Below are positions 49,520-58,506 of a DNA stretch of 64,000 nt, piece after piece. Location of the stretch: positions 1 through 64,000 of the forward strand of contig CAJLRM010000003.1 in NCBI GenBank assembly GCA_905209085.1, written 5' to 3'. Numbering within the stretch: position 1 is the first letter of the stretch; each line of letters starts with the position of its first letter. Under the pieces are notes generated by a model. It saw nothing but the letters and a program-made list of their open reading frames with translations, did no database searches and had not been told where the DNA came from. This stretch comes from an uncultured Eubacteriales bacterium. Lineage in GTDB: Bacteria; Bacillota; Clostridia; Christensenellales; Borkfalkiaceae. The translations under genes and the position numbers were made by a program.

Positions 49520-50242
49520 ATGAAAACAGAGGGAAGAAACGCCGTCGCGGAGCTTTTGAAGACGGACAAAAACATAGACAAAATCCTGATGGAAAAGGGC
49601 GCGCAGGGCTCTCTTTCCGTCATTTTCGCGGAAGCGCGGAAAAAGAACGTCCGCGTTCAGTTCGCGGAACGCGCGGTGCTCGACAAGGAGAGCGAAACGC
49701 GCCGCCATCAGGGCGTCATCGCCTTTACCACCGATTACGAATATTTCGACCTCGACGAGCTGATCGGGAGCAAAAAGAGCGCGAAGGGCGGATTTATCGT
49801 ACTTTGCGACGGTATCGAGGACGTGCATAATCTCGGCAGCATTCTGCGCGTAGCGGAGTGCGCGGGCGCCGACGGCGTAGTTATCCCCAAGGCGGGGAGC
49901 GCGGCGGTGACGGAAAGCGTAGTGCGCATTTCCGCGGGCGCGGCGGAACATATCAAAGTAGCGAAAGTACCCAACCTCAACGCCGCCGTCGAAACGCTGA
50001 AAAAGAACAATTATTGGGTGTACGCTTTGGAAGCGGGCGGCGAAGATATTTACGCCGAGGATTTTTCGGGAAACGTCGCCCTCGTCGTAGGCGGCGAAGA
50101 CTCAGGCGTCAAACGGCTGACAAAAGAGAAATGCGACAAGGTGATTTCCATTCCCCTGCAAGGAAAAGTCAACTCCCTGAACGCTTCCGTTGCGCTCGGA
50201 ATCGCGGCGTACGAAGTCGTCAGAAAAAGGCTTGGAAAATAA
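49520..50242 (+). CDS. rlmB: 23S rRNA (guanosine-2'-O-)-methyltransferase RlmB, SpoU/TrmH family
   Basis: It methylates the 2'-OH of G2251 (E. coli numbering) in 23S rRNA. The 240-residue product has an N-terminal substrate-binding domain (MKTEGRNAVAELLK) and a SPOUT knot with LCDGIEDVHNLGSILRVAECAGADGVVIP, LVVGGEDSGVKRL and ISIPLQGKVNSLNASVALGIAAYE. The start follows the mrnC stop immediately. Family identity is secure; the position methylated is inferred from orthology. Confidence 0.92.
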   Translation: MKTEGRNAVAELLKTDKNIDKILMEKGAQGSLSVIFAEARKKNVRVQFAERAVLDKESETRRHQGVIAFTTDYEYFDLDELIGSKKSAKGGFIVLCDGIEDVHNLGSILRVAECAGADGVVIPKAGSAAVTESVVRISAGAAEHIKVAKVPNLNAAVETLKKNNYWVYALEAGGEDIYAEDFSGNVALVVGGEDSGVKRLTKEKCDKVISIPLQGKVNSLNASVALGIAAYEVVRKRLGK

Positions 50243-50851
50243 ATGGAAGACGCAAGATCGGACAAGACGAAAAAACGGGAAAGCGAAGAGAAGGGCGACG
50301 ACGCGCTGGTTTCGCTCGCCCAAAGCGGGGACAAGCAGGCGACGGAAGAATTGCTTTTGAAGTACGCGGGACTTGTCCGCGGCCGGGCGCGGGGCTTTTT
50401 CCTCATCGGCGGGGAAACGGAGGATCTCATTCAAGAGGGCATGGTCGGTTTATACCACGCCGTCGGAGAATACCGTCCCGACCGGGAAGACGGCATGAGT
50501 TTTAAAAATTTTGCCTACCTTTGCGTTTCGCGGCGGATCATCGACGCCGTGAAAGCGTCCGCGAGAAAAAAGAACGTACCCCTCAACAATTACGTTTCCC
50601 TCTTTCAGTCGGAATGGGCGATGCCCATTTCCAGTCCCGAGGACGAGGTGATCCGCAGCGAGGACAGGCGGGAATTTTTGCAGAAGATGAGCAAAGAACT
50701 TTCCGATTTCGAATTTCGCGTCACCGTGATGTATATGGACGGGCTGAGTTGCGCGGAGATCTGCGAAGCGACGGGCAAGGACGGAAAGAGCGTAGACAAC
50801 GCCATCCAGCGCAGCAAAAAAAAATTGCAAAACGTCCTCAAATGCCGTTGA
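50243..50851 (+). CDS. sigH: RNA polymerase sigma factor SigH
   Basis: This is the early-stationary-phase and sporulation sigma factor (Spo0H). At 202 residues it has region 2 (LVSLAQSGDKQATEELLLKY, FFLIGGETEDLIQEGMVGLYHAVGEYRP) and region 4 with a HTH (LSDFEFRVTVMYMDGLSCAEICEATG, DNAIQRSKKKLQ). The order mrnC-rlmB-sigH is the usual SigH context in Firmicutes. Together with spoVA, cwlD and yunB it supports a spore-forming host. Confidence 0.93.
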   Translation: MEDARSDKTKKRESEEKGDDALVSLAQSGDKQATEELLLKYAGLVRGRARGFFLIGGETEDLIQEGMVGLYHAVGEYRPDREDGMSFKNFAYLCVSRRIIDAVKASARKKNVPLNNYVSLFQSEWAMPISSPEDEVIRSEDRREFLQKMSKELSDFEFRVTVMYMDGLSCAEICEATGKDGKSVDNAIQRSKKKLQNVLKCR

Positions 50852-51250
50852 GGAAGGAATACTCTCCGAGAAAAACGGGAATGATACGGAAAAATCCGGG
50901 GAGAAGGATAGGCGCGGCGTACGCCTCCCCAAATTGCCGCCAAGAGGAGAAAGTTCGCCTCCCTCGTTTTATTCGGTCGTTTACGTATAGGGGCGTCGGA
51001 TCTCTCGCCGTGAACGGCGGATAGGCGTCTGTTCCCCTCCCGCTTTGGGCGGGGAAAAAGGGGGCAGGGCGGCGCGAAGGACGGAGGCAAAGAGCGGAAG
51101 CGGGCAATGAAAGGGGGCGACGTTTCCCGCGCTCCCGCCTTGGAAATCGGGAAATTGTCCGAAGCGGGAAAATGATTTTACGAAAATGAAGTTCGATAGC
51201 GAAAAAAGATAAAACGGGCGCCCGGGAAGGCGCGAACACGGGAGAGAATT
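50852..51250. other. 399-base gap between sigH and dnaX
   Basis: GC-rich, with dyads such as CGCCGT-GA-ACGGCG near 51007-51020 and CCCGC...GCGGG near 51039-51055, but no U tract, promoter or gene. I looked for the small SRP RNA that lies near dnaX in Bacillus and did not find its GGAAGCAG-type loop. Confidence 0.4.
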
Positions 51251-53152
51251 ATGGCATATCTGGCGTTATACAGAAGATTCCGCCCCTCCACGCTGGACGA
51301 GGTGGTGCGGCAGGAGCACATCGTAACCGTTCTGAAAAATCAGATAGAAACGGGCAGGATCGGGCACGCCTATCTTTTTTGCGGTCCGCGCGGCACGGGC
51401 AAGACGAGTATCGCCAAAATTTTCGCCGCCGCCATCAACTGCGAGCATCCCGTAAACGGTTCTCCCTGCGGAAAGTGCGCGGCTTGCCGCGCCCTTGCGG
51501 AGCCTTCCAATCTCGATATTTCCGAGATCGACGCGGCTTCCAATAACGGCGTGGACGAGATGCGGGATCTGCGCGAAAAAGTGCAGTATCCCCCCGTGGC
51601 GGGCAAGTATAAGGTGTATATCGTGGACGAGGTGCATATGCTGTCTACGGGCGCTTTTAACGCTCTTTTGAAGACCTTGGAGGAACCGCCCGCGCACGCC
51701 GTATTCATTCTCGCCACCACGGAGGCGCAGAAGATTCCCGCCACCATCCTTTCCCGCTGTATGCGTTTCGATTTCAAACTCATTCCGCAGGCGGACCTCG
51801 AACGGCGTTTAAAAGCCGTGTTAAACGAGATCGGGAAGCCCTACGAGGAGGAAGCCGTCGCCGCCGTCGCCCGCGCGGGCGCGGGAAGCGTCAGAGATAT
51901 GCTCTCTCTCGCGGACACCTGCGTTTCCTATTCTTCGGGCAAACTGACTTACGACGACGTCACCGCCGTTTTGGGCAGCGCGGATTTTGCCGCCATGGGC
52001 GCCCTTTGCGCCGCCATTCTTTCGGGAAAGGGGGGCGAGGCTTTCGAAAAGACGGAGGAGATTCTTGCCGAGGGCAAAAGCGTCGGGATGCTCTTAAAGG
52101 ACGTGATGAACTTTCTCAACGCGTGCGCCGTGGCGAAAATGTGTCGGGACGCGGATAAAATTCTCGCTTTGCCCAAAGATATGTTTGCGCTCGTTGCGGA
52201 TACGGCGAAGGGGACGGACGGGCATATGCTGCTGCGCGCCACCGAAATTTTTGCAAGGACGGAAAATGATCTTCGCTATTCCGTGTCGCCGCGCATCGTA
52301 TTCGAAACTGCCGTTTTAAAGGCGAGTATGCCGCAGAGCGATTACGATACGGAGTCTTTGCTCTCGCGGATCGCGGCGCTTGAAAAACGCCTGGAAGAAG
52401 GGAGCTTCTCCGCGCGGTCGGTCGGGGATCCGGCCGCCGAAAACGCGAACGGGGCGGAAGGCGGGGGAGAATCTTTCGGCGCGCCCGCGCCCTCCCGAAA
52501 CTCCGCGTCGGAGTTGCCCGCCTCTGCCGTCGGCGAAAGCGCGAATGCCCGCGGCACGAAAAAAGACGCTCCCGCGTATGATGAATACGAACTTCCCGCC
52601 TTCGACGAAGCGCCCCCTCCCGACGAGGAGGCGACGGGCGGAAACGTGTACTTCGATCCCGGCTTTCTTCCCGAAAAGCCTAAGGCGGCAAGGGAGGACC
52701 AAGCATCCCGACCGCGTTTGTCCAAAGAAGCGGCGCCCTCGGCGCCCGCCCCCGCGCCCCGGGAGGAACGCTCTCCCGAAAGGGCGGCTTCTTCGCAAGG
52801 CCCCGTCCGTCCCGTCGTGCGCGCGAGCGCCGTTTTTGGGGACGCGAAGGCGACGTTCGGGAGTTTTTTGAGGGCGCTGAGAAAAACGGCGAGAAACGGC
52901 GTTTTGTTCACCCTGTGTATGGATCTCGACAGCGTTTACGAAAACGACAAATTCGTGCTCTATACCGAGAGCGAAACCATCTATTCCTCCCTGACGAAGG
53001 AGGATCACCGCGCCTTGGTGGAGCAGGCGTTCGCGGCGATCGGACTGACCGATTTCGAGATCCGCCTGCGCGGGAAAAAAGGCGACGACTTCAACAGGAG
53101 TCTGAGCGAACTCAAAGAAAAATTTTCCGATGTAAAAATCGATATCAAATAG
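51251..53152 (+). CDS. dnaX: DNA polymerase III subunits gamma and tau
   Basis: This is the clamp-loader ATPase. The 633-residue protein has the Walker A motif GPRGTGKTSIAK (around 45) and zinc cysteines in CEHPVNGSPCGKCAAC (around 65-80). Walker B is VDEVHMLSTGAFNALLKTLEEPP, sensor 1 is FILATTEAQKIPATILSRC, and domain III ends near 365. A low-complexity Pro/Ala/Glu linker (380-520) precedes a C-terminal tau-like domain. It is followed by ybaB and recR, the conserved order. A run of six A at 52559 is out of phase for the classical frameshift. Confidence 0.95.
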   Translation: MAYLALYRRFRPSTLDEVVRQEHIVTVLKNQIETGRIGHAYLFCGPRGTGKTSIAKIFAAAINCEHPVNGSPCGKCAACRALAEPSNLDISEIDAASNNGVDEMRDLREKVQYPPVAGKYKVYIVDEVHMLSTGAFNALLKTLEEPPAHAVFILATTEAQKIPATILSRCMRFDFKLIPQADLERRLKAVLNEIGKPYEEEAVAAVARAGAGSVRDMLSLADTCVSYSSGKLTYDDVTAVLGSADFAAMGALCAAILSGKGGEAFEKTEEILAEGKSVGMLLKDVMNFLNACAVAKMCRDADKILALPKDMFALVADTAKGTDGHMLLRATEIFARTENDLRYSVSPRIVFETAVLKASMPQSDYDTESLLSRIAALEKRLEEGSFSARSVGDPAAENANGAEGGGESFGAPAPSRNSASELPASAVGESANARGTKKDAPAYDEYELPAFDEAPPPDEEATGGNVYFDPGFLPEKPKAAREDQASRPRLSKEAAPSAPAPAPREERSPERAASSQGPVRPVVRASAVFGDAKATFGSFLRALRKTARNGVLFTLCMDLDSVYENDKFVLYTESETIYSSLTKEDHRALVEQAFAAIGLTDFEIRLRGKKGDDFNRSLSELKEKFSDVKIDIK

Positions 53153-53220
53153 CGGAATGACCGAACGGGCATTCTCTTTGGTATATAAATCAATTACAAA
53201 GAAACGGAGGACGATAAGAT

Positions 53221-53553
53221 ATGGCAGGATTCAAAGGCGGCAACGGGAATATGCAGAATCTCGTCAAGCAGGCGCAGAAGATGCAGGAGGAGATGGAGCG
53301 GACCGCTGCCCTTCTCGACGATTGGGAAATCGTCGGCACGGCGGGAAACGAGGCCGTCGTGGTGTATATGAACGCGAAAAAGATCATCAACGGCATCGAG
53401 CTGAACGAGGAGATCGTCGATCCCACGGACGTGGAAATGCTGGAAGATCTCATCATGGCGGCCATCAACGACGGATACGCGAAAGCGGATAAGGTATACG
53501 AGGAAAAAATGGGAAAGTACGGCGAGATGGGTTCGCTGGGAGGCATGATTTAA
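53221..53553 (+). CDS. ybaB: YbaB/EbfC nucleoid-associated protein
   Basis: This 110-residue DNA-binding dimer (tweezer fold) has the family start NMQNLVKQAQKMQEEMERTAALLDDWEIVGTAGN and ends with Met/Gly-rich residues (MGSLGGMI). GGAGGACG precedes the ATG. It lies between dnaX and recR as in most bacteria, and probably binds near stalled forks or organises the nucleoid. Confidence 0.93.
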   Translation: MAGFKGGNGNMQNLVKQAQKMQEEMERTAALLDDWEIVGTAGNEAVVVYMNAKKIINGIELNEEIVDPTDVEMLEDLIMAAINDGYAKADKVYEEKMGKYGEMGSLGGMI

Positions 53554-53556
53554 CGG

Positions 53557-54150
53557 ATGGATATTTTTATAGAACCCATCGGGCGGCTGATCAATGAATT
53601 TTCAAAGCTCCCGGGCGTGGGAAAAAAGACGGCGCAGCGATACGCCTACCGCATTATCAACATGAGCGATTCGGACGCGCGCGCTTTTTCCGACGCGATT
53701 TTAAACGTCAAGAGAAAGGTGAAATACTGCAAGGTCTGCGGCAATTTTACGGAAAACGACGTGTGCGAGATCTGCCGCGTGCGCGACAGCGGCACCATCT
53801 GCGTCGTCAAAGAGCCAAAAGACGTGGCGGCGATTGAAAAACTGCACGAATTTAAGGGCGTCTATCACGTCCTGCACGGCGTCATCGATCCCATGGAGGG
53901 CGTGGGTCCAAACGACATCCGCATCAAGGAACTGCTGGCGCGGATTCAGGAAGGCGGCGTCAGGGAAGTCATCGTCGCCACCAATCCCGACGTTTCGGGG
54001 GACGCCACCGCGATGTATCTGGCGCGGCTCATCAAGCCGCTCGGCGTCACCGTCACGAGGCTCGCGCATGGGATTCCTGTCGGCTCCGAGATCGAGTATA
54101 CCGACGACATCACGCTGACGAGAGCGTTTGTGGAGAGGAATCAAATTTGA
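53557..54150 (+). CDS. recR: Recombination protein RecR
   Basis: RecR works with RecO (and RecF) to load RecA at gaps. The 197-residue protein has a helix-hairpin-helix (LPGVGKKTAQRYAYRI), a C4 zinc finger (CKVCGNFTENDVCEIC, around 57-72), a Toprim domain (ICVVKEPKDVAAIEK...YHVLHGVIDPMEGVGP) and a Walker-like C-terminal part (LAHGIPVGSEIEYTDDITL). The start lies three bases after the ybaB stop, so the two are coupled. Confidence 0.96.
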   Translation: MDIFIEPIGRLINEFSKLPGVGKKTAQRYAYRIINMSDSDARAFSDAILNVKRKVKYCKVCGNFTENDVCEICRVRDSGTICVVKEPKDVAAIEKLHEFKGVYHVLHGVIDPMEGVGPNDIRIKELLARIQEGGVREVIVATNPDVSGDATAMYLARLIKPLGVTVTRLAHGIPVGSEIEYTDDITLTRAFVERNQI

Positions 54151-54352
54151 AACGGCGCTGAAAAACATCGGGGACAAAGCTCGCGGCATGGCGGAACTTT
54201 CCGTTTTGGAAAAGAAAGCCGGAGCGTCGGAGTTTGCCCGTCCGTTCCTTTTTCGGCGCGTTTGCGGCGAAAGCTTCGCTTTCGAAAGCAAAGAGAGGAA
54301 CGTATCGGGGACGAGAGTTGTCAAAAAACAGAAAATATAAGGCGGATAGATT

Positions 54353-55342
54353 ATGAAAATTTCAGTGTTGGGCTGCGGAAGATGGGGATCTTTTATCGCG
54401 TGGTATCTGTGCAACAAGGGATACGACGTATGTTCCTGGGGGCCGGAAGGGGATTATTCTTACGAGGTGCTGAAAAGCACGGGCAAAAACGAGTATGTCA
54501 CTTTGGACAAGCGGATTCTTTTGACCTGCGATTTGAAAGAAGCGGTGACGCGTGCGGAAATCATCATCATTTCCATCTCCTCACAGGGCTTACGCGGGTT
54601 TGTCAGCCGCATTCTCGAATACGACGTTGCGGACAAGGACTTCGTGCTCTGCATGAAGGGGATCGAGGTGGCGACGGGCGCGCGGCTTTCCGAGGTGTTG
54701 ACGCAGAGCGGCATCTCTCCCGAGCACGTCGCCGTCTGGGTAGGTCCCGGGCATATTCAGGCGTTTACGCAGGGCATCCCTAACTGCATGGTCATCGATT
54801 CCGCTTCGGAAGAACTGAAAAAGCGGCTTGCCGACAGCTTTAAGAGCGATCTCATTCGCTTTTATTACGGCACCGACCTCATCGGCACGGAAATCGGCGC
54901 GGCGGCGAAAAACGTGATCGGTATCGTCGCGGGCGTGCTCGACGGCTGCGGCTACGTATCGTTGAAGGGGGCGCTGATGTCGCGCGGGGCGCGGGAAGTG
55001 GCGCGACTCATCAAGGCGATGGGCGGCAACGAGCTTTCCGCTTACGGATTGGCGCACCTCGGGGATTACGAGGCGACGCTGTTCAGCGAATATTCCCACA
55101 ACCGTATGTACGGCGAGATGCTGGTGAAGGACAAAAAATTCGAAAAACTGGCGGAAGGGGTACCCACGGCTGCGGCGATGAAAAAATTGGGCGAAAAATA
55201 CGGCGTCGACCTGCCCATCACCTGCGCGGTGTTCGACCTCTGCTACGGCGAGGGCGAAGAGGGGGAGGATTATAAAGCTCGCTGTATGAAACTGCTCGCA
55301 AACCTCTTCGCGCGCGATACGAAGTCCGAATTTTATTCTTAA
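54353..55342 (+). CDS. gpsA: NAD(P)-dependent glycerol-3-phosphate dehydrogenase
   Basis: It reduces dihydroxyacetone phosphate to sn-glycerol 3-phosphate for phospholipid synthesis. The 329-residue protein has an N-terminal Rossmann motif (SVLGCGRWGSFIAWYL), the second block IIIISISSQGLRGF, and the catalytic lysine region GTEIGAAAKNVIGIVAGVLDGCGY. The C-terminal helical domain has GLAHLGDYEATLFSEYSHNRMYG. It is somewhat divergent from classical GpsA (GHMKG-like block absent or altered to GPGHIQA). It stands after recR with a 200-base gap and ends with a terminator. Confidence 0.87.
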   Translation: MKISVLGCGRWGSFIAWYLCNKGYDVCSWGPEGDYSYEVLKSTGKNEYVTLDKRILLTCDLKEAVTRAEIIIISISSQGLRGFVSRILEYDVADKDFVLCMKGIEVATGARLSEVLTQSGISPEHVAVWVGPGHIQAFTQGIPNCMVIDSASEELKKRLADSFKSDLIRFYYGTDLIGTEIGAAAKNVIGIVAGVLDGCGYVSLKGALMSRGAREVARLIKAMGGNELSAYGLAHLGDYEATLFSEYSHNRMYGEMLVKDKKFEKLAEGVPTAAAMKKLGEKYGVDLPITCAVFDLCYGEGEEGEDYKARCMKLLANLFARDTKSEFYS

Positions 55343-55370
55343 AGCTCGCCCTGAGAACGGACGGGCGATT

Positions 55371-55424
55371 CGCGGGATTCTCCGAAGCCGAAAAAATTAA
55401 GCTTTGGGGAATCCCGTCTTTTTT
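55371..55424 (+). terminator. Intrinsic terminator of gpsA
   Basis: CGGGATTC (55373-55380) pairs with GAATCCCG (55409-55416), extended by inner pairs, then TCTTTTTT. Confidence 0.8.
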
Positions 55425-56120
55425 AACGGACGTCACGCGCCTGTGGCGTTTGTTATAAGTGCGTAATTGAGCACAGAACAACGGATTTTGCCCTATTGCC
55501 TGTTTCCCGATAACGGGGGAGATAAGTCGAATAGAAATCATTACAAAGTGTTAAAAAAGCTTTTTGAAAACGAAAACCAATAAATATAAAATTAAGGTGA
55601 TTCCGATTTATTAAATAATCGGAAATCTCCGCGTTTCTAAATTGCTTAGGGAATTCCCTTTGCGGCGGCTTTTTGAAAAAAGATTTAGAAAGTAAATCCC
55701 GCCCGATGGGTACGGAAAAGCGATAGCCGGAATTTGTCGGGCGCAGGGGAAGCTACGGATTTAGTGAAAAAGAGGACGTTTGCCGAAAAAATCATTTTGT
55801 ATAGCAAAAGCCGTGACTGCCAAATCGCAGTCGCGGCTTCGATTTATTGCGCCATAGGAAAACGCTTTGAAAAGATAAAGGACGCATTTTTTTGAAGCGA
55901 ACGCGCCTTTCCTTTTTACAGAAACTTTGGAAGAGAATAAAGAGCTTGTTCCGCTTTTCTCCCCGTGATTTTATAAAACTCCAAAGAGGACCGGGAGCGT
56001 ATTTTTCCTTTGGATTTTATGAAAACATTTCGAAAAGGCAGAGGACTTATCGCGTTTGAGATTCTTTGATTTTATGGAAAACCTGAAACGGGAGAATGCG
56101 CTTACGGGGAGGACAAAAAC
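55425..56120. other. About 700 bases without genes; hairpin at 55808-55839
   Basis: No coding likeness on either strand. At 55808-55839 AAGCCGTGACTGC pairs with GCAGTCGCGGCTT (one G-U). On the minus strand it is followed by TTTTGC, so it may end the leftward transcript of the gene at 56121. Confidence 0.5.
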
Positions 56121-57485
56121 TCAGTCGTCGTCCCGATCTCTCGCGCTTCGCTTCAACCTCCTGCGTAAAATCCCGTAGGGAATGGAGAGGACGATCAGCA
56201 CGATCGCCGCCGCAAAGGAAACCCAGCCCGAAGAGCCGAAGGAAAGGGAGAGCGCGGAGAGCGTTTCGGTGATTTTCGCCATCGTTTCCGCCGTCATCAG
56301 ATTGACTAAAAACGCGGGCGACGCTTTAAAGAGCGCAATGGCGCCCATGGGCAGCAGCACCAGCAAAAGGAAGGGCAGCCAACCCAGCCAAATGGGGAGC
56401 TTTAATTTTATCGCGGGATTTTTCGCAAACAGTTTCACGAGGATTTTAAGGACGAGGTATGCCCACGTAAACATTACGAAACACAGCACGCCGCAGATTA
56501 TCCGCAGAGCCAGCACCACGTTGTCCGCCGTACCCTCGGGCAGATGGTCCATGAGATACTGTTTTAGCTCGTTTTTCAGCTCTTGCTGCACGTCCTCCTC
56601 GTCCGTGACCGAGGCGCCGCCCGAATCTTCGCCCGTCGAATCCGCGTTCAGCAGGGCGAAAGCGGCGCTTTCCCCGTCCGTTCCCTCTTCGTTTTTGGAG
56701 GAACGGAGAAATTCGAGCAGGAGAGAGGAAACGAAATCGTCGACATTGAGGTTGCCGTCTTCGTCCGCGATCATAGAGAGCGCTTCGGAAATGTTGTTTT
56801 CGATTTCCGCTTTGTCCGCGTCCGTCAAAGCGGCGCCCTCGAAGGCTTCCTCGCCGCTGTCCGCGAGTTTTGTAAATACCTCTTCCACGGTGGAAACGGC
56901 TTTTTCGCTGACGTTTTGGACGGTGGCGTTTTCGGCGTACACCGCATCGATGAGTTCGTCCGTCTTTTCCGCTATGTATTCGTCCGTAAAGCCCGCTTTG
57001 TCGAGAAGCTCCTGCACCCTTTCCTCCGTGACGGAAGGATCGTTTCCGCTCAAAAGGTTTTTCACCTGTTCCCTGACGATGTCCCGAACGCTGTTTTTCG
57101 CGGTCGCCCGCACGATTTTCTCGGCGATCTCGTTTAGCGTCGGCACCAGCTGATCGACGATAATATCGACGTTGTTTTCGATGGTCCGTTCGACGGCTTT
57201 TTTCGGCTCCGCGTCGGTGAAGGAGGAAAACACGTCCGCGGTTTGGATCTCCAAAGAGAAACGCAGGGGAATGCCGTCCCCGACGATTTCGCCCAAATCG
57301 ATGTCCTCCGTCTGCCCTTCCAAGCTGCCTTCCAGCATCTTTTCCAGAGTTTCTTCTTGAAGGTTGTACTCGATTTTCACTTTCCACAGCGGGGAAAGAA
57401 AATAGGACAAGACCGCCGCTGCCGAAAGCAGGACGACGGCGATGTTAAATAAAAATACGGTAAAACGACTGCCCGATTTTCCCAT
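56121..57485 (-). CDS. Multi-helix membrane protein with long external helical region, unknown
   Basis: The 454-residue protein has one membrane helix near the N terminus (FTVFLFNIAVVLLSAAAVLSYFL). An acidic, mainly helical extracytoplasmic region of about 280 residues follows, rich in ERTIENNV and VREQVKNLL-type heptads with two Asp/Glu-rich loops (including DEDGNLNVDDF, EF-hand-like). Three further helices lie at the C terminus, then a basic end (RRRLKRSARDRDDD). The frame opens at 57572, but CGGAGG before ATG 57485 is convincing. No family recognised. It could be an envelope scaffold. DEDGNLNVDDF resembles a calcium loop but is not proof of binding. Confidence 0.6.
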   Translation of the reverse strand: MGKSGSRFTVFLFNIAVVLLSAAAVLSYFLSPLWKVKIEYNLQEETLEKMLEGSLEGQTEDIDLGEIVGDGIPLRFSLEIQTADVFSSFTDAEPKKAVERTIENNVDIIVDQLVPTLNEIAEKIVRATAKNSVRDIVREQVKNLLSGNDPSVTEERVQELLDKAGFTDEYIAEKTDELIDAVYAENATVQNVSEKAVSTVEEVFTKLADSGEEAFEGAALTDADKAEIENNISEALSMIADEDGNLNVDDFVSSLLLEFLRSSKNEEGTDGESAAFALLNADSTGEDSGGASVTDEEDVQQELKNELKQYLMDHLPEGTADNVVLALRIICGVLCFVMFTWAYLVLKILVKLFAKNPAIKLKLPIWLGWLPFLLLVLLPMGAIALFKASPAFLVNLMTAETMAKITETLSALSLSFGSSGWVSFAAAIVLIVLSIPYGILRRRLKRSARDRDDD

Positions 57486-57750
57486 AAGAACCTCCGTTCT
57501 ATAAAAATATTTTTTGTCGGAAACACTTTTTTCTTCCCGCGTCCGACCCGCCGTTTTTTTTCGATAAAACACGCGGATGCCGGGGAAAAGTCTGCCGTTT
57601 TCGACAAAACCGCCATCTCCCGACTGCCAAAATTAAGAAAAAAAGCGTGTTTTTTGGATGGCCGGGAGCGAATCTTTATGATAAGATACAATCAGTTTAA
57701 CCGATTTAAACGAAAAAGTCAATAGCTTTTTTTGTTTTTGATTTTGAGCG

Positions 57751-57780
57751 GTATAAATTTTTTGCTTTTTCCCCAAATTA
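57751..57780 (+). promoter_or_regulatory. Candidate sigma-G promoter of spoVAC
   Basis: GTATA (57751-57755), 18-base spacer, CAAATTA (57774-57780). The B. subtilis sigma-G consensus is GHATR-N18-CATHHTA, so one base differs. It lies about 140 bases before spoVAC, in the forespore-specific position expected for spoVA genes. Confidence 0.55.
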
Positions 57781-57922
57781 TAGATATGAAACGAGTGAAA
57801 ATTTTTGACGGATTTAAAACGCGCGACGAGCGCGAAAGCTGTTTCCCTTCCGCAGCGGGAGGGGAAGGCAGGAATGTCCTTTCGTCCGGGGATCGCGGTA
57901 CGGACGACGGCGGAGGCGCGCG

Positions 57923-58378
57923 ATGACGGGAAAGAACAGGGAAAACTACAATAAAAATTATATCGCTTACGTCAACTCTTTCGACCCCGCCACCCATCAT
58001 TTCAAAAATTGTCTGCGCGCGTTCGGCGTCGGCGGGCTTATCTGCTGTATCGGACAGTTTTTCCGCTATATGCTGGAATTTTTGTTCGGAATGACGGGGG
58101 ACGAACTTGCGGGCACGGTCAGCGTCCTGCTCATTTTTCTCGGCACGCTGCTGACGGGACTGGGCGTTTACGACAGGATAGGCAGAAACGCGGGCGCGGG
58201 GTCTATCGTGCCCATTACGGGGTTTGCAAACAGCGTCTGTTCTCCCGCCATCGAGTTTAAGACGGAGGGCTGGATTTACGGGCTTGCGGCAAAAATGTTC
58301 ATCGTGGCGGGACCCATTATCGTCTACGGCGTACTTTCGGGAACGCTGGTGGGGATCATCTATTGGCTGCTCCGCTGA
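57923..58378 (+). CDS. spoVAC: Stage V sporulation protein AC
   Basis: SpoVAC is a membrane subunit of the forespore channel that imports Ca-dipicolinate and releases it on germination. The 151-residue protein has the family body: NYIAYVNSFDPATHHFKNCLRAFGVGGLICCIGQ, four to five hydrophobic helices, and GAGSIVPITGFANSVCSPAIEFKTEGWIYGLAAKMF. GGAGGCG precedes the ATG. spoVAD and spoVAE normally follow directly; here a reverse-strand gene intervenes. Confidence 0.95.
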   Translation: MTGKNRENYNKNYIAYVNSFDPATHHFKNCLRAFGVGGLICCIGQFFRYMLEFLFGMTGDELAGTVSVLLIFLGTLLTGLGVYDRIGRNAGAGSIVPITGFANSVCSPAIEFKTEGWIYGLAAKMFIVAGPIIVYGVLSGTLVGIIYWLLR

Positions 58379-58440
58379 CGGGAATAAAAATTTGCGAAAG
58401 GGACGGGGCTTGCCCTCGTCTTTTTTTGCGGTAGGGAAAT

Positions 58441-58483
58441 AAAAAAGCGCTTTCAAACTTGCGGGCTTTGAAAACGCTTTTTT
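58441..58483. terminator. Bidirectional terminator between spoVAC and the lipoprotein gene
   Basis: AAAAAAGCGCTTTCAAA pairs with TTTGAAAACGCTTTTTT (one mismatch) around a short loop. It serves the two convergent genes. Confidence 0.8.
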
Positions 58484-58506
58484 CGATTCGTTGTCCTGAA
58501 AAGCCG

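Noticed and set aside
50852..51250. Small SRP RNA upstream of dnaX
   Set aside because: The conserved apical loop and flanking stem of SRP RNA were not found, only unrelated GC-rich dyads.
52559..52565. AAAAAAG in dnaX, like the E. coli tau/gamma frameshift site
   Set aside because: The codon phase is AAA AAA G, not A AAA AAG, so classical -1 slippage on this heptamer does not fit, and no stimulatory hairpin was evident.
57719..58456. Long minus-strand frame opposite spoVAC
   Set aside because: It is the antisense shadow of spoVAC, which has clear homology, promoter and ribosome site.
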